This document shows, in pieces, positions 35,627 through 44,118 of a stretch of 64,000 nt of DNA. The stretch is from Marinobacter salicampi. Its GTDB lineage: Bacteria > Pseudomonadota > Gammaproteobacteria > Pseudomonadales > Oleiphilaceae. The notes beneath the pieces are model-generated. The model had not been told where the DNA came from. It ran no database searches and worked only from the letters and a program-made list of their open reading frames with translations. Made by a program: the position numbers and the translations under genes. The stretch spans positions 62,001-126,000 of the forward strand of contig NZ_JAAMPF010000002.1 in the NCBI RefSeq assembly GCF_011074795.1. Reading direction: 5' to 3'. Within the stretch, counting starts at the first letter, position 1. Each line of letters starts with the position of its first letter.

Positions 35627-37201
35627 TCACACCTCATCGTCATCGGGCTTTTTGCGCGGCCATACAAGGCTGAACCGGGCACCTCCCAGTTCGATGCTGC
35701 GATTAACAAAGGCCTGGCCACCGTGCCAATAGAGAATGCGGCGGACAATGGACAGGCCCAAGCCATAGCCTCCGGATGTCCGGGTCCGGCTATCGTCTAG
35801 CCGTGCGAATGCCGTAAACACTTTCTCCCAGTCCTGCTCAGGAATGCCGGGGCCGTCGTCTTCCACATCAACACGGCAGGTATGCTCGTCAAGCTGACAT
35901 TGGACCCGCACCCGGCTGTCGGCATAACGGGCTGCATTGCCTACCAGGTTCTGAATGGCCCGATGCAGATACCGGGGCTCAACATCAGATTGCGCCCAGC
36001 GCTCCGCCTGCTCGGGGATAACGGCCTCAATGGCCACACCGCTGTGGATCAGCCGCTGCTCGTCCACAACCTGTCTTACAATATCGGTAACCGAGCGCTC
36101 CTGTAGCGAAAAAACAGGACCGCCCTGCTCCAGACGTGCATAGGTAAGTATCTCGTCGATCAGCTCATCCAACTCCTGGATGTCGCCGTCAATTCCGTCC
36201 AGTTGCTTCTGCAGCGCCACACTGTCTTCACAGTCTTCGATCATTTGGACGCCGAACCGGATCCGCGCCACCGGCGTCCTGAGCTCGTGGGACACGGCGT
36301 GGATCATTTCCCGCTGCACGCCCACCAGACGCTGTATATGCGAAGCCATGCTGTTAAACGCAAGAGCAAGCCTGGGGACCATCGCCGGATCAGTGGCTTC
36401 CACCCGCGCATCCATTTCACCCCGGGCAATACGAACCGCGACCGACTCAACGGCGCGAAGATTATGGTCAACCCGGCGTAGAAACAACCAAAGGCCAAGG
36501 GCCAGCACCGCGACTACCACAAGCACCAGCAGCAACAGGACCGGCCAGGCCCAAGGGTTGAACGGAGCTGCCGCGGTCACTTGCACAAGCTCTCCGTCCG
36601 ATAGTCTCAAAAGCACTTTGGCCCGCTTATCAGAATCAGCCTGGTAATACGCAATATTGCGCTCGATGACCCGGCCGAGCACTTCCGGTGGTGGGACCTG
36701 GGCCGCATGGTCGACCCGCGTAATACCTACTCCCAGCGCGACCGCAAGGTTGTCCATAATCGCTTCGCGATCGGCCGGGAGAGCCGCGTTCAGGTGTGCC
36801 AGGGCAATAAGTCCCGTTGCCTCAGAGACACCCTGGTAAAGGTCGTTGAAACGCATCTCCAAGACTACACCCATGGGGTCTGCGGCCAGAACCCTCGGGC
36901 CTATGGGGCTATCAAGGGTAAGAACGTGGCCGTAAAGAAGTCGTTCTTTCAACACCGGGGACAGCGTCAGGGAGCCATGCTCCAGAGCCTGGAAGTCGAA
37001 CAGGGTTGGCAGCCAATGGTATTTTGCCTGAGGCTCGGGTACAGCGGTAAGCCAGCGCATCAGCGGTGCTGGCAACTGCTCCTGCCAGGCCTGAAGGCGT
37101 ACAGAATTGACTCCCGTCAGGAGCAGCGCATTCAGCACGCACACGAGCAGAATCAGTCCGGCCAGCCGGAAGAACAGTTTCAGGAAGAACTTCAGGGGCA
37201 T
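35627..37201 (-). CDS. Sensor histidine kinase (RstB-like)
   Basis: A membrane histidine kinase of 524 aa. The first helix is near residues 9-30 and a periplasmic domain covers about 31-225. The second helix follows (about 226-250), then HAMP (about 255-300). HisKA has phospho-acceptor His305 in AVSHELRTPVARIRF, and HATPase_c has the N-box (NLVGNAARYA) and G-boxes DDGPGIP and GYGLGLS. The VARIRF wording around the His and the long sensor domain resemble RstB. I chose ATG 37201, preceded by AGGGTGG; GTG 37210 is an alternative. The partner regulator lies 55 bp upstream. The stimulus is unknown. Confidence 0.92.
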   Translation of the reverse strand: MPLKFFLKLFFRLAGLILLVCVLNALLLTGVNSVRLQAWQEQLPAPLMRWLTAVPEPQAKYHWLPTLFDFQALEHGSLTLSPVLKERLLYGHVLTLDSPIGPRVLAADPMGVVLEMRFNDLYQGVSEATGLIALAHLNAALPADREAIMDNLAVALGVGITRVDHAAQVPPPEVLGRVIERNIAYYQADSDKRAKVLLRLSDGELVQVTAAAPFNPWAWPVLLLLVLVVVAVLALGLWLFLRRVDHNLRAVESVAVRIARGEMDARVEATDPAMVPRLALAFNSMASHIQRLVGVQREMIHAVSHELRTPVARIRFGVQMIEDCEDSVALQKQLDGIDGDIQELDELIDEILTYARLEQGGPVFSLQERSVTDIVRQVVDEQRLIHSGVAIEAVIPEQAERWAQSDVEPRYLHRAIQNLVGNAARYADSRVRVQCQLDEHTCRVDVEDDGPGIPEQDWEKVFTAFARLDDSRTRTSGGYGLGLSIVRRILYWHGGQAFVNRSIELGGARFSLVWPRKKPDDDEV

Positions 37202-37256
37202 GGGGCCCACCCTGGAAACGGACGCCTGCCAAGGGCAGACGCCAGTAGCTGGAGAT

Positions 37257-37988
37257 TCAGGCTTCTTTTACGAACAGATAGCCCTTGCTGCGCACTGTCT
37301 TGATACGACGGGGATGAACAGGGTCATCTCCGATCTTGGGCCGTATGCGAGACACCCGAACATCAATGGAACGATCCTGACCATCGTATTCAATGCCGCG
37401 AAGCGCCGTGAAGATTTCCTCCCGGCTCAGGACCCGCCCGGCACTGCTGGCCAACAGCCAAAGCAGGTCGAATTCGGCACTGGTCAGATCAATGCTCTCG
37501 TCATTGAGCCAGGCCTCTCGCATTGCCCGGTCAACAACCAGATCATTGAACTGCAGCCTGACCGGCTCCTCTTTGCTCTGGGCAGCCGCTTCATTGGCAT
37601 TCGAATTTTCCGTTACCCGCCTCAGCAACGCACGAATGCGGGCAAGAAGCACCCTTGGCTTGACGGGCTTGCCAACATAGTCGTCGGCACCCATTTCCAG
37701 CCCCAGCACCTGATCCAGATCTTCTGTCCGGGCGGTCAACATGATAATCGGGCCCGAAAAGAACGGACGTACCCGGCGGCAGATGGACAGGCCATCTTCA
37801 CCAGGCAACATCAGATCCAGTACCACCAGATCCGGCTGCTCGTTCTTGATGCGCTCGACGGCATGCCCACCATGAGGTTCATGGGTTACCGTGAGACCAT
37901 TGCTCTCAAGGTACTCCCGCGTTAAATCTGCAAGTCTCTCATCGTCTTCAACGATGAGAATACGCCAACCCTCGTTTGTCTGTTCCAC
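37257..37988 (-). CDS. OmpR-family response regulator (RstA-like)
   Basis: A 243-aa two-domain regulator. The receiver domain has the acidic pair in VEDDERL, phospho-acceptor Asp58 in VVLDLMLPGEDG, and the KPVKPRVLLARI switch region. A winged-helix DNA-binding domain follows (about 145-240) with SSAGRVLSREEIFTALRG and RSIDVRVSRIRPKIGDD. It is transcribed with the kinase downstream. Similarity of the receiver to RstA (EPxG region, LPGEDGLSICR) is the basis of the comparison. Target genes cannot be told from the window. Confidence 0.93.
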   Translation of the reverse strand: MEQTNEGWRILIVEDDERLADLTREYLESNGLTVTHEPHGGHAVERIKNEQPDLVVLDLMLPGEDGLSICRRVRPFFSGPIIMLTARTEDLDQVLGLEMGADDYVGKPVKPRVLLARIRALLRRVTENSNANEAAAQSKEEPVRLQFNDLVVDRAMREAWLNDESIDLTSAEFDLLWLLASSAGRVLSREEIFTALRGIEYDGQDRSIDVRVSRIRPKIGDDPVHPRRIKTVRSKGYLFVKEA

Positions 37989-38243
37989 GCGTCCATCTCT
38001 GATCTTGTTTTTACCGTTACAGGGGACCCTTTATGGCGATCCGCCTGACCCATGTTATAGCCGAGTCTTGCAGTTCCCTCATCACCCGGTTTAACTCGTT
38101 ATCAGTTTCCAGACCGAAGCTTCTGATAATCCAGTTCTTCTTAGCGACAATACAGGCAACTTCCTGTAACAGCAATCATACATGCAGCTTGGAAAAATAC
38201 ATGGAAGCCACGTCTGGTTACAGAGTGTGACATGCCTCACCGG

Positions 38244-38699
38244 TTATTGGGGACGATCGAGAGCCAATTCCTCGTCAGTGGCTTCCCTAACCTGAATGAT
38301 TTCAAGGTCGAAGTAGAGCGTGAAGCCGGCCAGCGGATGGTTCGCATCCACGTGCACAAGATTGCCATCAATGGCGACGATCTTGACAACCTGGGCCTGC
38401 TCGCCGGTATTGGTCTGAAAGGTCATGCCCACCTTCAGGTCCTCGACACCCTCGAACGCGGAACGAGGGACTTTACGAACAAAATCCGGATTATGCTCGC
38501 CGTAGGCCATCTCGGGCGGAACAGTCACTTCCAGGCAATCACCAGGGCCTCGTCCGACAACCGCTTCCTGAATGCCCTTGATAACTCCTTCCGAGCCCTG
38601 CATGAAGTACAGTGGCTCTCCCCCTTCCGAGGTATCGACCACTTCGCCTGCGCGATTCTTGAGGCGGTAATGAACGGTGTATACAGCGGGTCTTTGCAT
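38244..38699 (-). CDS. slyD: FKBP-type peptidyl-prolyl isomerase, SlyD-like
   Basis: A cytoplasmic prolyl isomerase/chaperone of 151 aa. The FKBP core has VVDTSEGGEPLYFMQGSEGVIKG and the IF (chaperone) insert has AYGEHNPDFVRKVPRSAFEG. The His/Cys-rich metal-binding tail of E. coli SlyD is absent, so it is closer to the short SlyD/FkpB group. Its ATG overlaps the stop of the preceding acetyl-CoA hydrolase gene in the arrangement TAATG, implying coupled translation. Confidence 0.9.
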   Translation of the reverse strand: MQRPAVYTVHYRLKNRAGEVVDTSEGGEPLYFMQGSEGVIKGIQEAVVGRGPGDCLEVTVPPEMAYGEHNPDFVRKVPRSAFEGVEDLKVGMTFQTNTGEQAQVVKIVAIDGNLVHVDANHPLAGFTLYFDLEIIQVREATDEELALDRPQ

Positions 38700-40900
38700 T
38701 ATGTCTCCTGACTCCCAGAATCTGATAGTTTGCCGGTGCTATGAAGGCCGTGGATCAGCAGGCGCTGATTGATGCGCTCCCCCAGGCTGTGGGGATGCGC
38801 CAGCTGCATCCGCTCCAGGTAGGGTTGCAGCTCCGGAGCATTGGTATCGGTCCGCAAGGCGTGCCAGAGGGTGGCGATCTTGCCACTTCGAGTACTTGTT
38901 GCAGATTTAAGGGTTCGCAAGGCCTTGCCCAGGGTAAGTTCAGTATCGGTAAAGGCCGAGCCGAACGGGAACGCCGGAAACCATTCCGGGCCGGCCTTCT
39001 GAAGGCTGCGGGTCACGAATCCCGGTGTGTTCTGGCACCAGTCCGCCGGCATTCTGAATGACTGCGATACTTTGCCCGCCTTCTGGGCCCGCTTCAGGAG
39101 CCCGGGCTGGAACCGGGAGTCAGCAATGCGAATCAGGGCCAGGTAGACCTCCTCATCGCTCTTTCCCCGCAGGTCTGCAATGCCGTACTCGGTAATGACG
39201 ATGTCTCTCAGGTGCCTGGGGATAGTGCAGTGGCCATAACTGAAAACAATGTTCGATACGGTTTTGCCAGCGGATTCACGGGTGCTGCGCAGGGATATGA
39301 TCGAGCGGGCGCCAGGCAATTCATGGGCCATGGCGACAAAATTGTACTGTCCTCCGACCCCGCTTACCACGCGACCATCATCGAGCCCGTCCGAGATAGC
39401 ACCCCCGTTAAGAGTATGCATCATGGCAGAATTGATGAAACGGCTGTGCTGGCGCTGGGCGGTTTTCAGTCGTTGGTCGCCCAGTCGATGATTGTAGAGG
39501 TCATTGATGAAATTGACACTGGTCATGCAGATGCTGTCCTGCTCCGCTGGCGTGAGCTCCCTCAGCCGCTGGTAGAAGGCTGCCGGGCCAAGGTAAAAGC
39601 CGCCATGGAGTACGACGCCGCTCTGAAGCCGCTTCCCCAAGCCAAACGCCACCAGGCGCTGGCGCGCTTCCTCATCGTCCAGGTCAGGCTCAAGGCTATG
39701 ATCTCCGAACACCAGGCGCCCCCCACGGAAGGACACACCAGGATCGAGAATGCCGTATTGCTGGAGCCACTGGACATCCCGGGCCCTTAAGGGTGAATCG
39801 ACGAGCTCATGCTCCCGCAACGCATCAAGCATCTCAAGCGTCACTTCCTGCCCGATCAATCCTCGGTTTAGCAGTTCCTGAAGGCCAGCGTGATCGAATA
39901 CTTCCCGCTTGAGAACCCCGGCATCCAGCAGATGAACAAAGCCATCCACCATCATCTCACTGCAGCCGTAGAGGCCCTTCTCAAACACCCCTTTGTCACC
40001 CCACTCCGCAGCTACCGGGTAGCGCTCGGCAATCTGGAGGTCGGCATACAGAGCCTGCCATTGCTGATTATGCTTGTGTCGAAGGATGGCACTGTGCACC
40101 ACGGCCGCACCTAGGGAGCCAATCCCCACCTGAAGGGTCCCGCCATCTTTCAGTAGCGTACTGGCATAGAAGCCGATCAGGTGATCGGACGGGCTGATTG
40201 CCATCTGCGGTACCGGAAACAGCGGGTAGTCCAGGGCGGGTTTGTCCAGCAGGATATCGAAGCTGCTGGATGGCACTTCGGCGTCACGGGCCATGTATGG
40301 CAGGTTTCGATTGGTCTCGCCTACCAGCGCGATCCTCTTGCCGTCAGCCCTGGCCTTGCCGAGCTCTATGATGAGGTCGAGAGACAGGTCGGGGTTACAG
40401 CTCAGGCTCAGATTCTTGCCCGGAACCTCGCCACTGGGCGCAACCATCTGTGCAACCACATTGACGCCCAGGTTCATCAGGTCGCGAACCGCATGGGTGT
40501 AGTTGGTACAGACGTAATTCTGTTGCTGTGAACGATGATTCAGGAAACTGCCTGCCCGGAAAAAGAACTCGGAGACTTTGACATTGTCTGGCAGCTTGCC
40601 CTTAGTCACCGCTGCAGCGTATTCAAGCTGGGGAATGTCGCCAAACAGTCGCTGGACAAACGGCTCGAGAAAGCGTTTCTCGAGGGCCGATTTTCCTGCA
40701 GGCGCCAACATCGAAATGGCCGTTACGATATGCAGCTTCACTGAAGGGTCGTCACAGGCGCGGCGATAAAAAGCATTCGCCAAATGAATCGGCTTGCCAA
40801 GCCCCAACGGAAGCCCCAGCACAATTTCTTTCCCGACCTGATCAATAATCCTGTCGATGCAGGCATCGGGGTCTGCCAGCGTAATTGGACTTTCCGCCAT
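38699..40900 (-). CDS. Acetyl-CoA hydrolase/CoA-transferase family protein (long form)
   Basis: A 733-aa protein of the acetyl-CoA hydrolase/transferase family. A first domain (about residues 1-220: GKEIVLGLPLGLGKP, FFFRAGSFLNHRSQQQNYVCTNYTH) and a C-terminal AcetylCoA_hyd_C domain are both recognisable. The C-terminal domain has GGQYNFVAMAHELPGARSIISLRST, VITEYGIADLRGKSDEEVYLALI and the glycine-rich LQVGIGSLGAAV. Typical members are 430-630 aa, so this is an extended form. I chose ATG 40900 with GGAG nine bases upstream; the frame continues to 40921. The CoA acceptor is unknown; acetate/succinate transfer is the family default. The next gene, slyD, overlaps by one base. Confidence 0.85.
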   Translation of the reverse strand: MAESPITLADPDACIDRIIDQVGKEIVLGLPLGLGKPIHLANAFYRRACDDPSVKLHIVTAISMLAPAGKSALEKRFLEPFVQRLFGDIPQLEYAAAVTKGKLPDNVKVSEFFFRAGSFLNHRSQQQNYVCTNYTHAVRDLMNLGVNVVAQMVAPSGEVPGKNLSLSCNPDLSLDLIIELGKARADGKRIALVGETNRNLPYMARDAEVPSSSFDILLDKPALDYPLFPVPQMAISPSDHLIGFYASTLLKDGGTLQVGIGSLGAAVVHSAILRHKHNQQWQALYADLQIAERYPVAAEWGDKGVFEKGLYGCSEMMVDGFVHLLDAGVLKREVFDHAGLQELLNRGLIGQEVTLEMLDALREHELVDSPLRARDVQWLQQYGILDPGVSFRGGRLVFGDHSLEPDLDDEEARQRLVAFGLGKRLQSGVVLHGGFYLGPAAFYQRLRELTPAEQDSICMTSVNFINDLYNHRLGDQRLKTAQRQHSRFINSAMMHTLNGGAISDGLDDGRVVSGVGGQYNFVAMAHELPGARSIISLRSTRESAGKTVSNIVFSYGHCTIPRHLRDIVITEYGIADLRGKSDEEVYLALIRIADSRFQPGLLKRAQKAGKVSQSFRMPADWCQNTPGFVTRSLQKAGPEWFPAFPFGSAFTDTELTLGKALRTLKSATSTRSGKIATLWHALRTDTNAPELQPYLERMQLAHPHSLGERINQRLLIHGLHSTGKLSDSGSQET

Positions 40901-41087
40901 AAGGTCACGCTCCGTGTACACAATGATAGACGCACATTTCCGAGCGCACCACGCGCTGGGTTCAGGCGTGAATGATCACATGCCGGGACGGAACAGACAA
41001 TGCAGAGGCTGGGGATAGCCAAACAGGGAAACAGGCGGGATCAGTCAGTCAGGCAGCAAAGCCAAAACAGCAAATGCTGGGTAGAGG

Positions 41088-41405
41088 TTAAAAGTTCCAG
41101 CGTAAATTAAGGCAGGCGCCTTCTTCAATCAAGGCCAGACCATGGTCCGGAGTGGCTCCGTAAGAGGCGTATTGCCGTCCTTCATGGTTCTTGCTGAAGC
41201 GCCAGCTCAGCAAACGGGAACCCAGGGTTGTGATCACATCTTCTTCCTGCTGGTCGTCGAAATTGCCGGACATGCGTTCCTGCAACTCTTCCAGTTCTTC
41301 AGGATAGAGCTCTGCCACAATCGTCGCTCGCTCACCTGCCTCGGCCCGCACCACGAAGGCGACCATGTTCAGCACAAGAAGCAGTAGAAAAAGACGAATA
41401 ATCAT
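41088..41405 (-). CDS. Small exported protein of unknown function
   Basis: A 105-aa protein starting with a clear signal peptide (MIIRLFLLLLVLNMVAFVVRA, cleavage near residue 21-24 before EAGERA). The mature part is acidic, with a helix rich in Glu (YPEELEELQERM) and an EEGACLNLRWNF end containing a single Cys. I do not recognise the family. It sits alone between tas and the acetyl-CoA hydrolase gene, all on the minus strand, with a 253-bp upstream region full of small inverted repeats. Confidence 0.7.
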   Translation of the reverse strand: MIIRLFLLLLVLNMVAFVVRAEAGERATIVAELYPEELEELQERMSGNFDDQQEEDVITTLGSRLLSWRFSKNHEGRQYASYGATPDHGLALIEEGACLNLRWNF

Positions 41406-41658
41406 AACCGGCCTGACCCATAATTTGAGGAAGGAATAGTAGGGATCTCTCAGGCTAAAGTCTAACGTTTAAAGGCCCTTTAACTGTGATTTTACGCACA
41501 CTTACTCGGCAATTTTGTCAACGGACCGACGCCGTTCTGTCAACTTTTAGGCGCTGTTTGTAAACTTTTGCAAACAGGTTCCGTGTCACCCGGTTTCGGA
41601 ACACTTGCGTAAAGGCCAGGTGAGCACGTGTAAACCGGGGGTTCGCACCCCCGGAACA
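41406..41658. other. Intergenic region with three inverted repeats
   Basis: Between tas and the small exported-protein gene lie three structures. They are TTAAAGG-C-CCTTTAA (41469-41483, operator-like), CTGTTTG-N10-CAAACAG (41554-41577), and a very stable hairpin CCGGGGG-TTCGCA-CCCCCGG (41635-41654) just 5 bp past the tas stop. The last has no U-run. A TTGACA occurs on the minus strand at 41522-41517 but without a well-spaced -10. Confidence 0.5.
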
Positions 41659-42696
41659 TCACGGACAGGGGTAGGTGAACTCGGAATGCAGCTCTTCTAT
41701 GGCCTGCAACAGGTCGTCGTTCAGGCACACCGAGGCCGAGCCGATGTTTTCCCGGAGCTGCTCAAGACTGGTCGCACCTATGATGTTGCTGGTGACAAAA
41801 TCCCGGTCGTTTACGTAGGCCAGGGCCATCTGGGTCGGTGACAGGTTGTGCCTGCGGGCCAGAGCAGCGTAGGCCCGGTTTGCCGCTTCGGCCCGCGCTC
41901 CAGCATAGCGACTGAACCGTGTATAGCGGGTCAGCCTGGCACCTTCCGGCTGCTGGCCATCAAGGTATTTTCCGGTCAGCACACCGAATGCCAGGGGTGA
42001 ATAGGCCAGCAAGCCCACCTGTTCCCGATGCGCGATCTCGGCACCACCAACCTCAAAGGTCCGGTTAAGCAGGTTGTAGGGGTTCTGAATGCTGGCCAGC
42101 CTTGGCCACCCTCTCTGTTCAGCCAGCTTGAGGTAGGTCATGGTGCCCCAGGGCGTTTCGTTGGAGATCCCCACGTGCCGCACCTTGCCTTCAGCAACCA
42201 GCTCAGCCAGCGCAGACAATGTTTCCTCAATGGGCGTCGCATCCTCATCCGGGTTGTGCCGATAGCCCAACTGGCCGAAGAAATTCGTGCTCCGGTCGGG
42301 CCAATGCACCTGGTACAGATCCAGATAATCGGTCTGTAGACGCTTCAGACTCTGCTCACAGGCTTCCCTGATCTGGTTTCGTACCAGGCGCGGTCCGTTG
42401 CGCAGGTAGCTCAGGCCATTGCCTGGCCCGGCCACCTTGGACGCTATTATCAGGTCATCCCGGCGTCCCCGGCGGCTGAGCCAGTTGCCCAGGTAACGCT
42501 CGGTCAGGCCCTGGGTTTCAGCCCGGGGTGGCACCGGGTACATCTCTGCCGCGTCGATAAAATTAATGCCCTCAGAGATGGCCAGGTCAAGCTGGTCAAA
42601 GGCCTCCTGCTCGGTATTCTGCTCACCCCATGTCATGGTGCCCAGACAGATCTGGCTTACTTCGAGACCGGTACGTCCCAGCTTGCGGTTTTGCAT
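41659..42696 (-). CDS. tas: NADP(H)-dependent aldo/keto reductase Tas
   Basis: An aldo/keto reductase very close in wording to E. coli Tas: LGLGTMT-like CLGTMTWGEQN near residue 20, AEMYPVPPRAETQGLTE, SLKRLQTDYLDLYQVHWPDR, and NPYNLLNRTFEVG. The catalytic Asp/Tyr/Lys/His set (D in NFIDAAEMY, Y in MYPVP, K in ASKVAG, H in QVHWP) is present. I chose ATG 42696 with GGAG six bases upstream (345 aa). The substrate is unknown. Its upstream region carries two tandem 16-bp repeats. Confidence 0.93.
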   Translation of the reverse strand: MQNRKLGRTGLEVSQICLGTMTWGEQNTEQEAFDQLDLAISEGINFIDAAEMYPVPPRAETQGLTERYLGNWLSRRGRRDDLIIASKVAGPGNGLSYLRNGPRLVRNQIREACEQSLKRLQTDYLDLYQVHWPDRSTNFFGQLGYRHNPDEDATPIEETLSALAELVAEGKVRHVGISNETPWGTMTYLKLAEQRGWPRLASIQNPYNLLNRTFEVGGAEIAHREQVGLLAYSPLAFGVLTGKYLDGQQPEGARLTRYTRFSRYAGARAEAANRAYAALARRHNLSPTQMALAYVNDRDFVTSNIIGATSLEQLRENIGSASVCLNDDLLQAIEELHSEFTYPCP

Positions 42697-42738
42697 AGAT
42701 TTCTCCAATGAATGCCTCAGGCCGAGCGGCCACCTCGT

Positions 42739-42770
42739 TCAGAACTCCGATAACTCAGAACTCCGGTAAC
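42739..42770. repeat. Tandem 16-bp direct repeat between tas and the GT4 gene
   Basis: TCAGAACTCCGATAAC (42739-42754) is followed immediately by TCAGAACTCCGGTAAC (42755-42770). The units differ at one base and abut head to tail. They lie 43 bp from the tas start and 131 bp from the GT4 start, in the divergent promoter region. They could be a two-site regulator target or a recent duplication. Confidence 0.75.
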
Positions 42771-42900
42771 TTACGAAGCCAGGTTTAAACGGATTGTCAA
42801 AGTCCAGCCCCGGGAATGTCATAAACGTTTTTCATAGTAGCAAAACCAGAACCGCTTATACGTGCTTGAGAGAAAAGCGACCAGCAAGCAGGAAACTGTC

Positions 42901-44118
42901 ATGACAAATCAAAGCAGGACTGAGCGCTGTAATGGCAATATCGTAGTGATCAGTGAAACCTTCGCTCCCGAGGTCAACGGCGTTGCCAATACCCTGAAGT
43001 ATCTTTGCCAAGGGCTGCTGGGACGCGGGTTTCGGGTCACAGTTGTCCGCCCCCGACAGGCTGCGGACCCAAAAACCTCGAGAACAAACACCGGAAATGC
43101 TCTGTTCACTGAAGAGCAGCTTGTCCATAGCCTGCCTCTGCCCGGGTATCCGTCGCTTCGCTTCGGACTGGCTCGGACCTCCACACTCGCTCGCCAGTGG
43201 CGTCAACGCCAGCCTGATGCCGTCTATGTAGCTACCCAGGGGCCTCTGGGCGTGGTGGCCGTGGCGGCGGCACGACGCCTTGGCATACCGGTCTTTTCGG
43301 GTTTTCACACCAACTTTCACAGCTACAGCAGACACTATGGCGTTGGCTTCCTTGCCGGGCTTATATGCCAGTACGGCCGGTGGTTCCATAACAGAACCGA
43401 CATCACGCTCGCACCCTCCCGCAAAGCCCTGCAGGCTCTCCATACCATGGGGATAGGTCCGACAGCGCTATGGAGCCGGGGCGTGGACTGCCAGCGCTTC
43501 ACACCCCAGAAACGGGATATGGGCTTACGACAGGCCTGGGGGCTCAAGCCTCTGGACCGGGCCTTCCTGTATGTTGGTCGGCTGGCGCCGGAGAAGAACC
43601 TCGCTATGGCGGTGGCAAGTTTCGAAAGGATCCGCAGCCTTTATCCCAGCGCCCGTTTTGTGCTGGTGGGGGATGGCCCCCTGGGCCCCCGCCTGGCGGC
43701 CCGGCATCCGGACTATATTTTCTGCGGTACCCTGCAGGGCGAAGCTCTTGCCCGACACTACGCCTCGGCAGATATTTTCCTGTTCCCCAGCAAAACGGAC
43801 ACCTTCGGCAATGTGGTTTTGGAAGCCATGGCGAGCGGACTCGGTATCGTGGCCTATGACGACGGCGCTGCAGGCGAGCATATCCGTAGCGAAGACAATG
43901 GGTTGGTGTCGGCACTGGATGATGACTCAGGCTTTACAGACCATGCCATGAAACTACTGGAACAACCCAGCCTGCTTAGCCGCGTGCGCACCCAGGCCCG
44001 CCGGGATGCTCTTGAACTGCGTTGGACACAGGTAATCGACCAGTTCGTGAATATTGTACTCAGCAACCATATAAAGGGCCGCCAGAATGACGTCAAGCAG
44101 AGCCTCCAGACTATTTGA
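42901..44118 (+). CDS. GT4-family glycosyltransferase
   Basis: A 405-aa GT-B glycosyltransferase. The N-terminal half has SETFAPEVNGVANTLKYL and GFHTNFHSYSRHYG. The C-terminal nucleotide-sugar half has YVGRLAPEKNLAMAV, GDGPLGPRL and the E-x7-E type motif in SKTDTFGNVVLEAMASG. The wording is that of the mannosyl-/glucosyltransferases acting on diacylglycerol or phosphatidylinositol (SqdX/MgtA/DgdA-like). Start ATG 42901 has AGGAAA at good distance. It overlaps the PAP2 gene by 32 bp, which suggests a joint pathway: the phosphatase yields diacylglycerol and the transferase glycosylates it. Substrate not proven. Confidence 0.88.
   Translation: MTNQSRTERCNGNIVVISETFAPEVNGVANTLKYLCQGLLGRGFRVTVVRPRQAADPKTSRTNTGNALFTEEQLVHSLPLPGYPSLRFGLARTSTLARQWRQRQPDAVYVATQGPLGVVAVAAARRLGIPVFSGFHTNFHSYSRHYGVGFLAGLICQYGRWFHNRTDITLAPSRKALQALHTMGIGPTALWSRGVDCQRFTPQKRDMGLRQAWGLKPLDRAFLYVGRLAPEKNLAMAVASFERIRSLYPSARFVLVGDGPLGPRLAARHPDYIFCGTLQGEALARHYASADIFLFPSKTDTFGNVVLEAMASGLGIVAYDDGAAGEHIRSEDNGLVSALDDDSGFTDHAMKLLEQPSLLSRVRTQARRDALELRWTQVIDQFVNIVLSNHIKGRQNDVKQSLQTI

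Noticed and set aside
41635..41654. Hairpin resembling a tRNA T-arm (GGGGG-TTCGCAC-CCCCC), possible tRNA remnant or attachment site
   Set aside because: The loop lacks the conserved A58, and no acceptor, D or anticodon arm can be drawn upstream. No integrase or other mobile gene is nearby.
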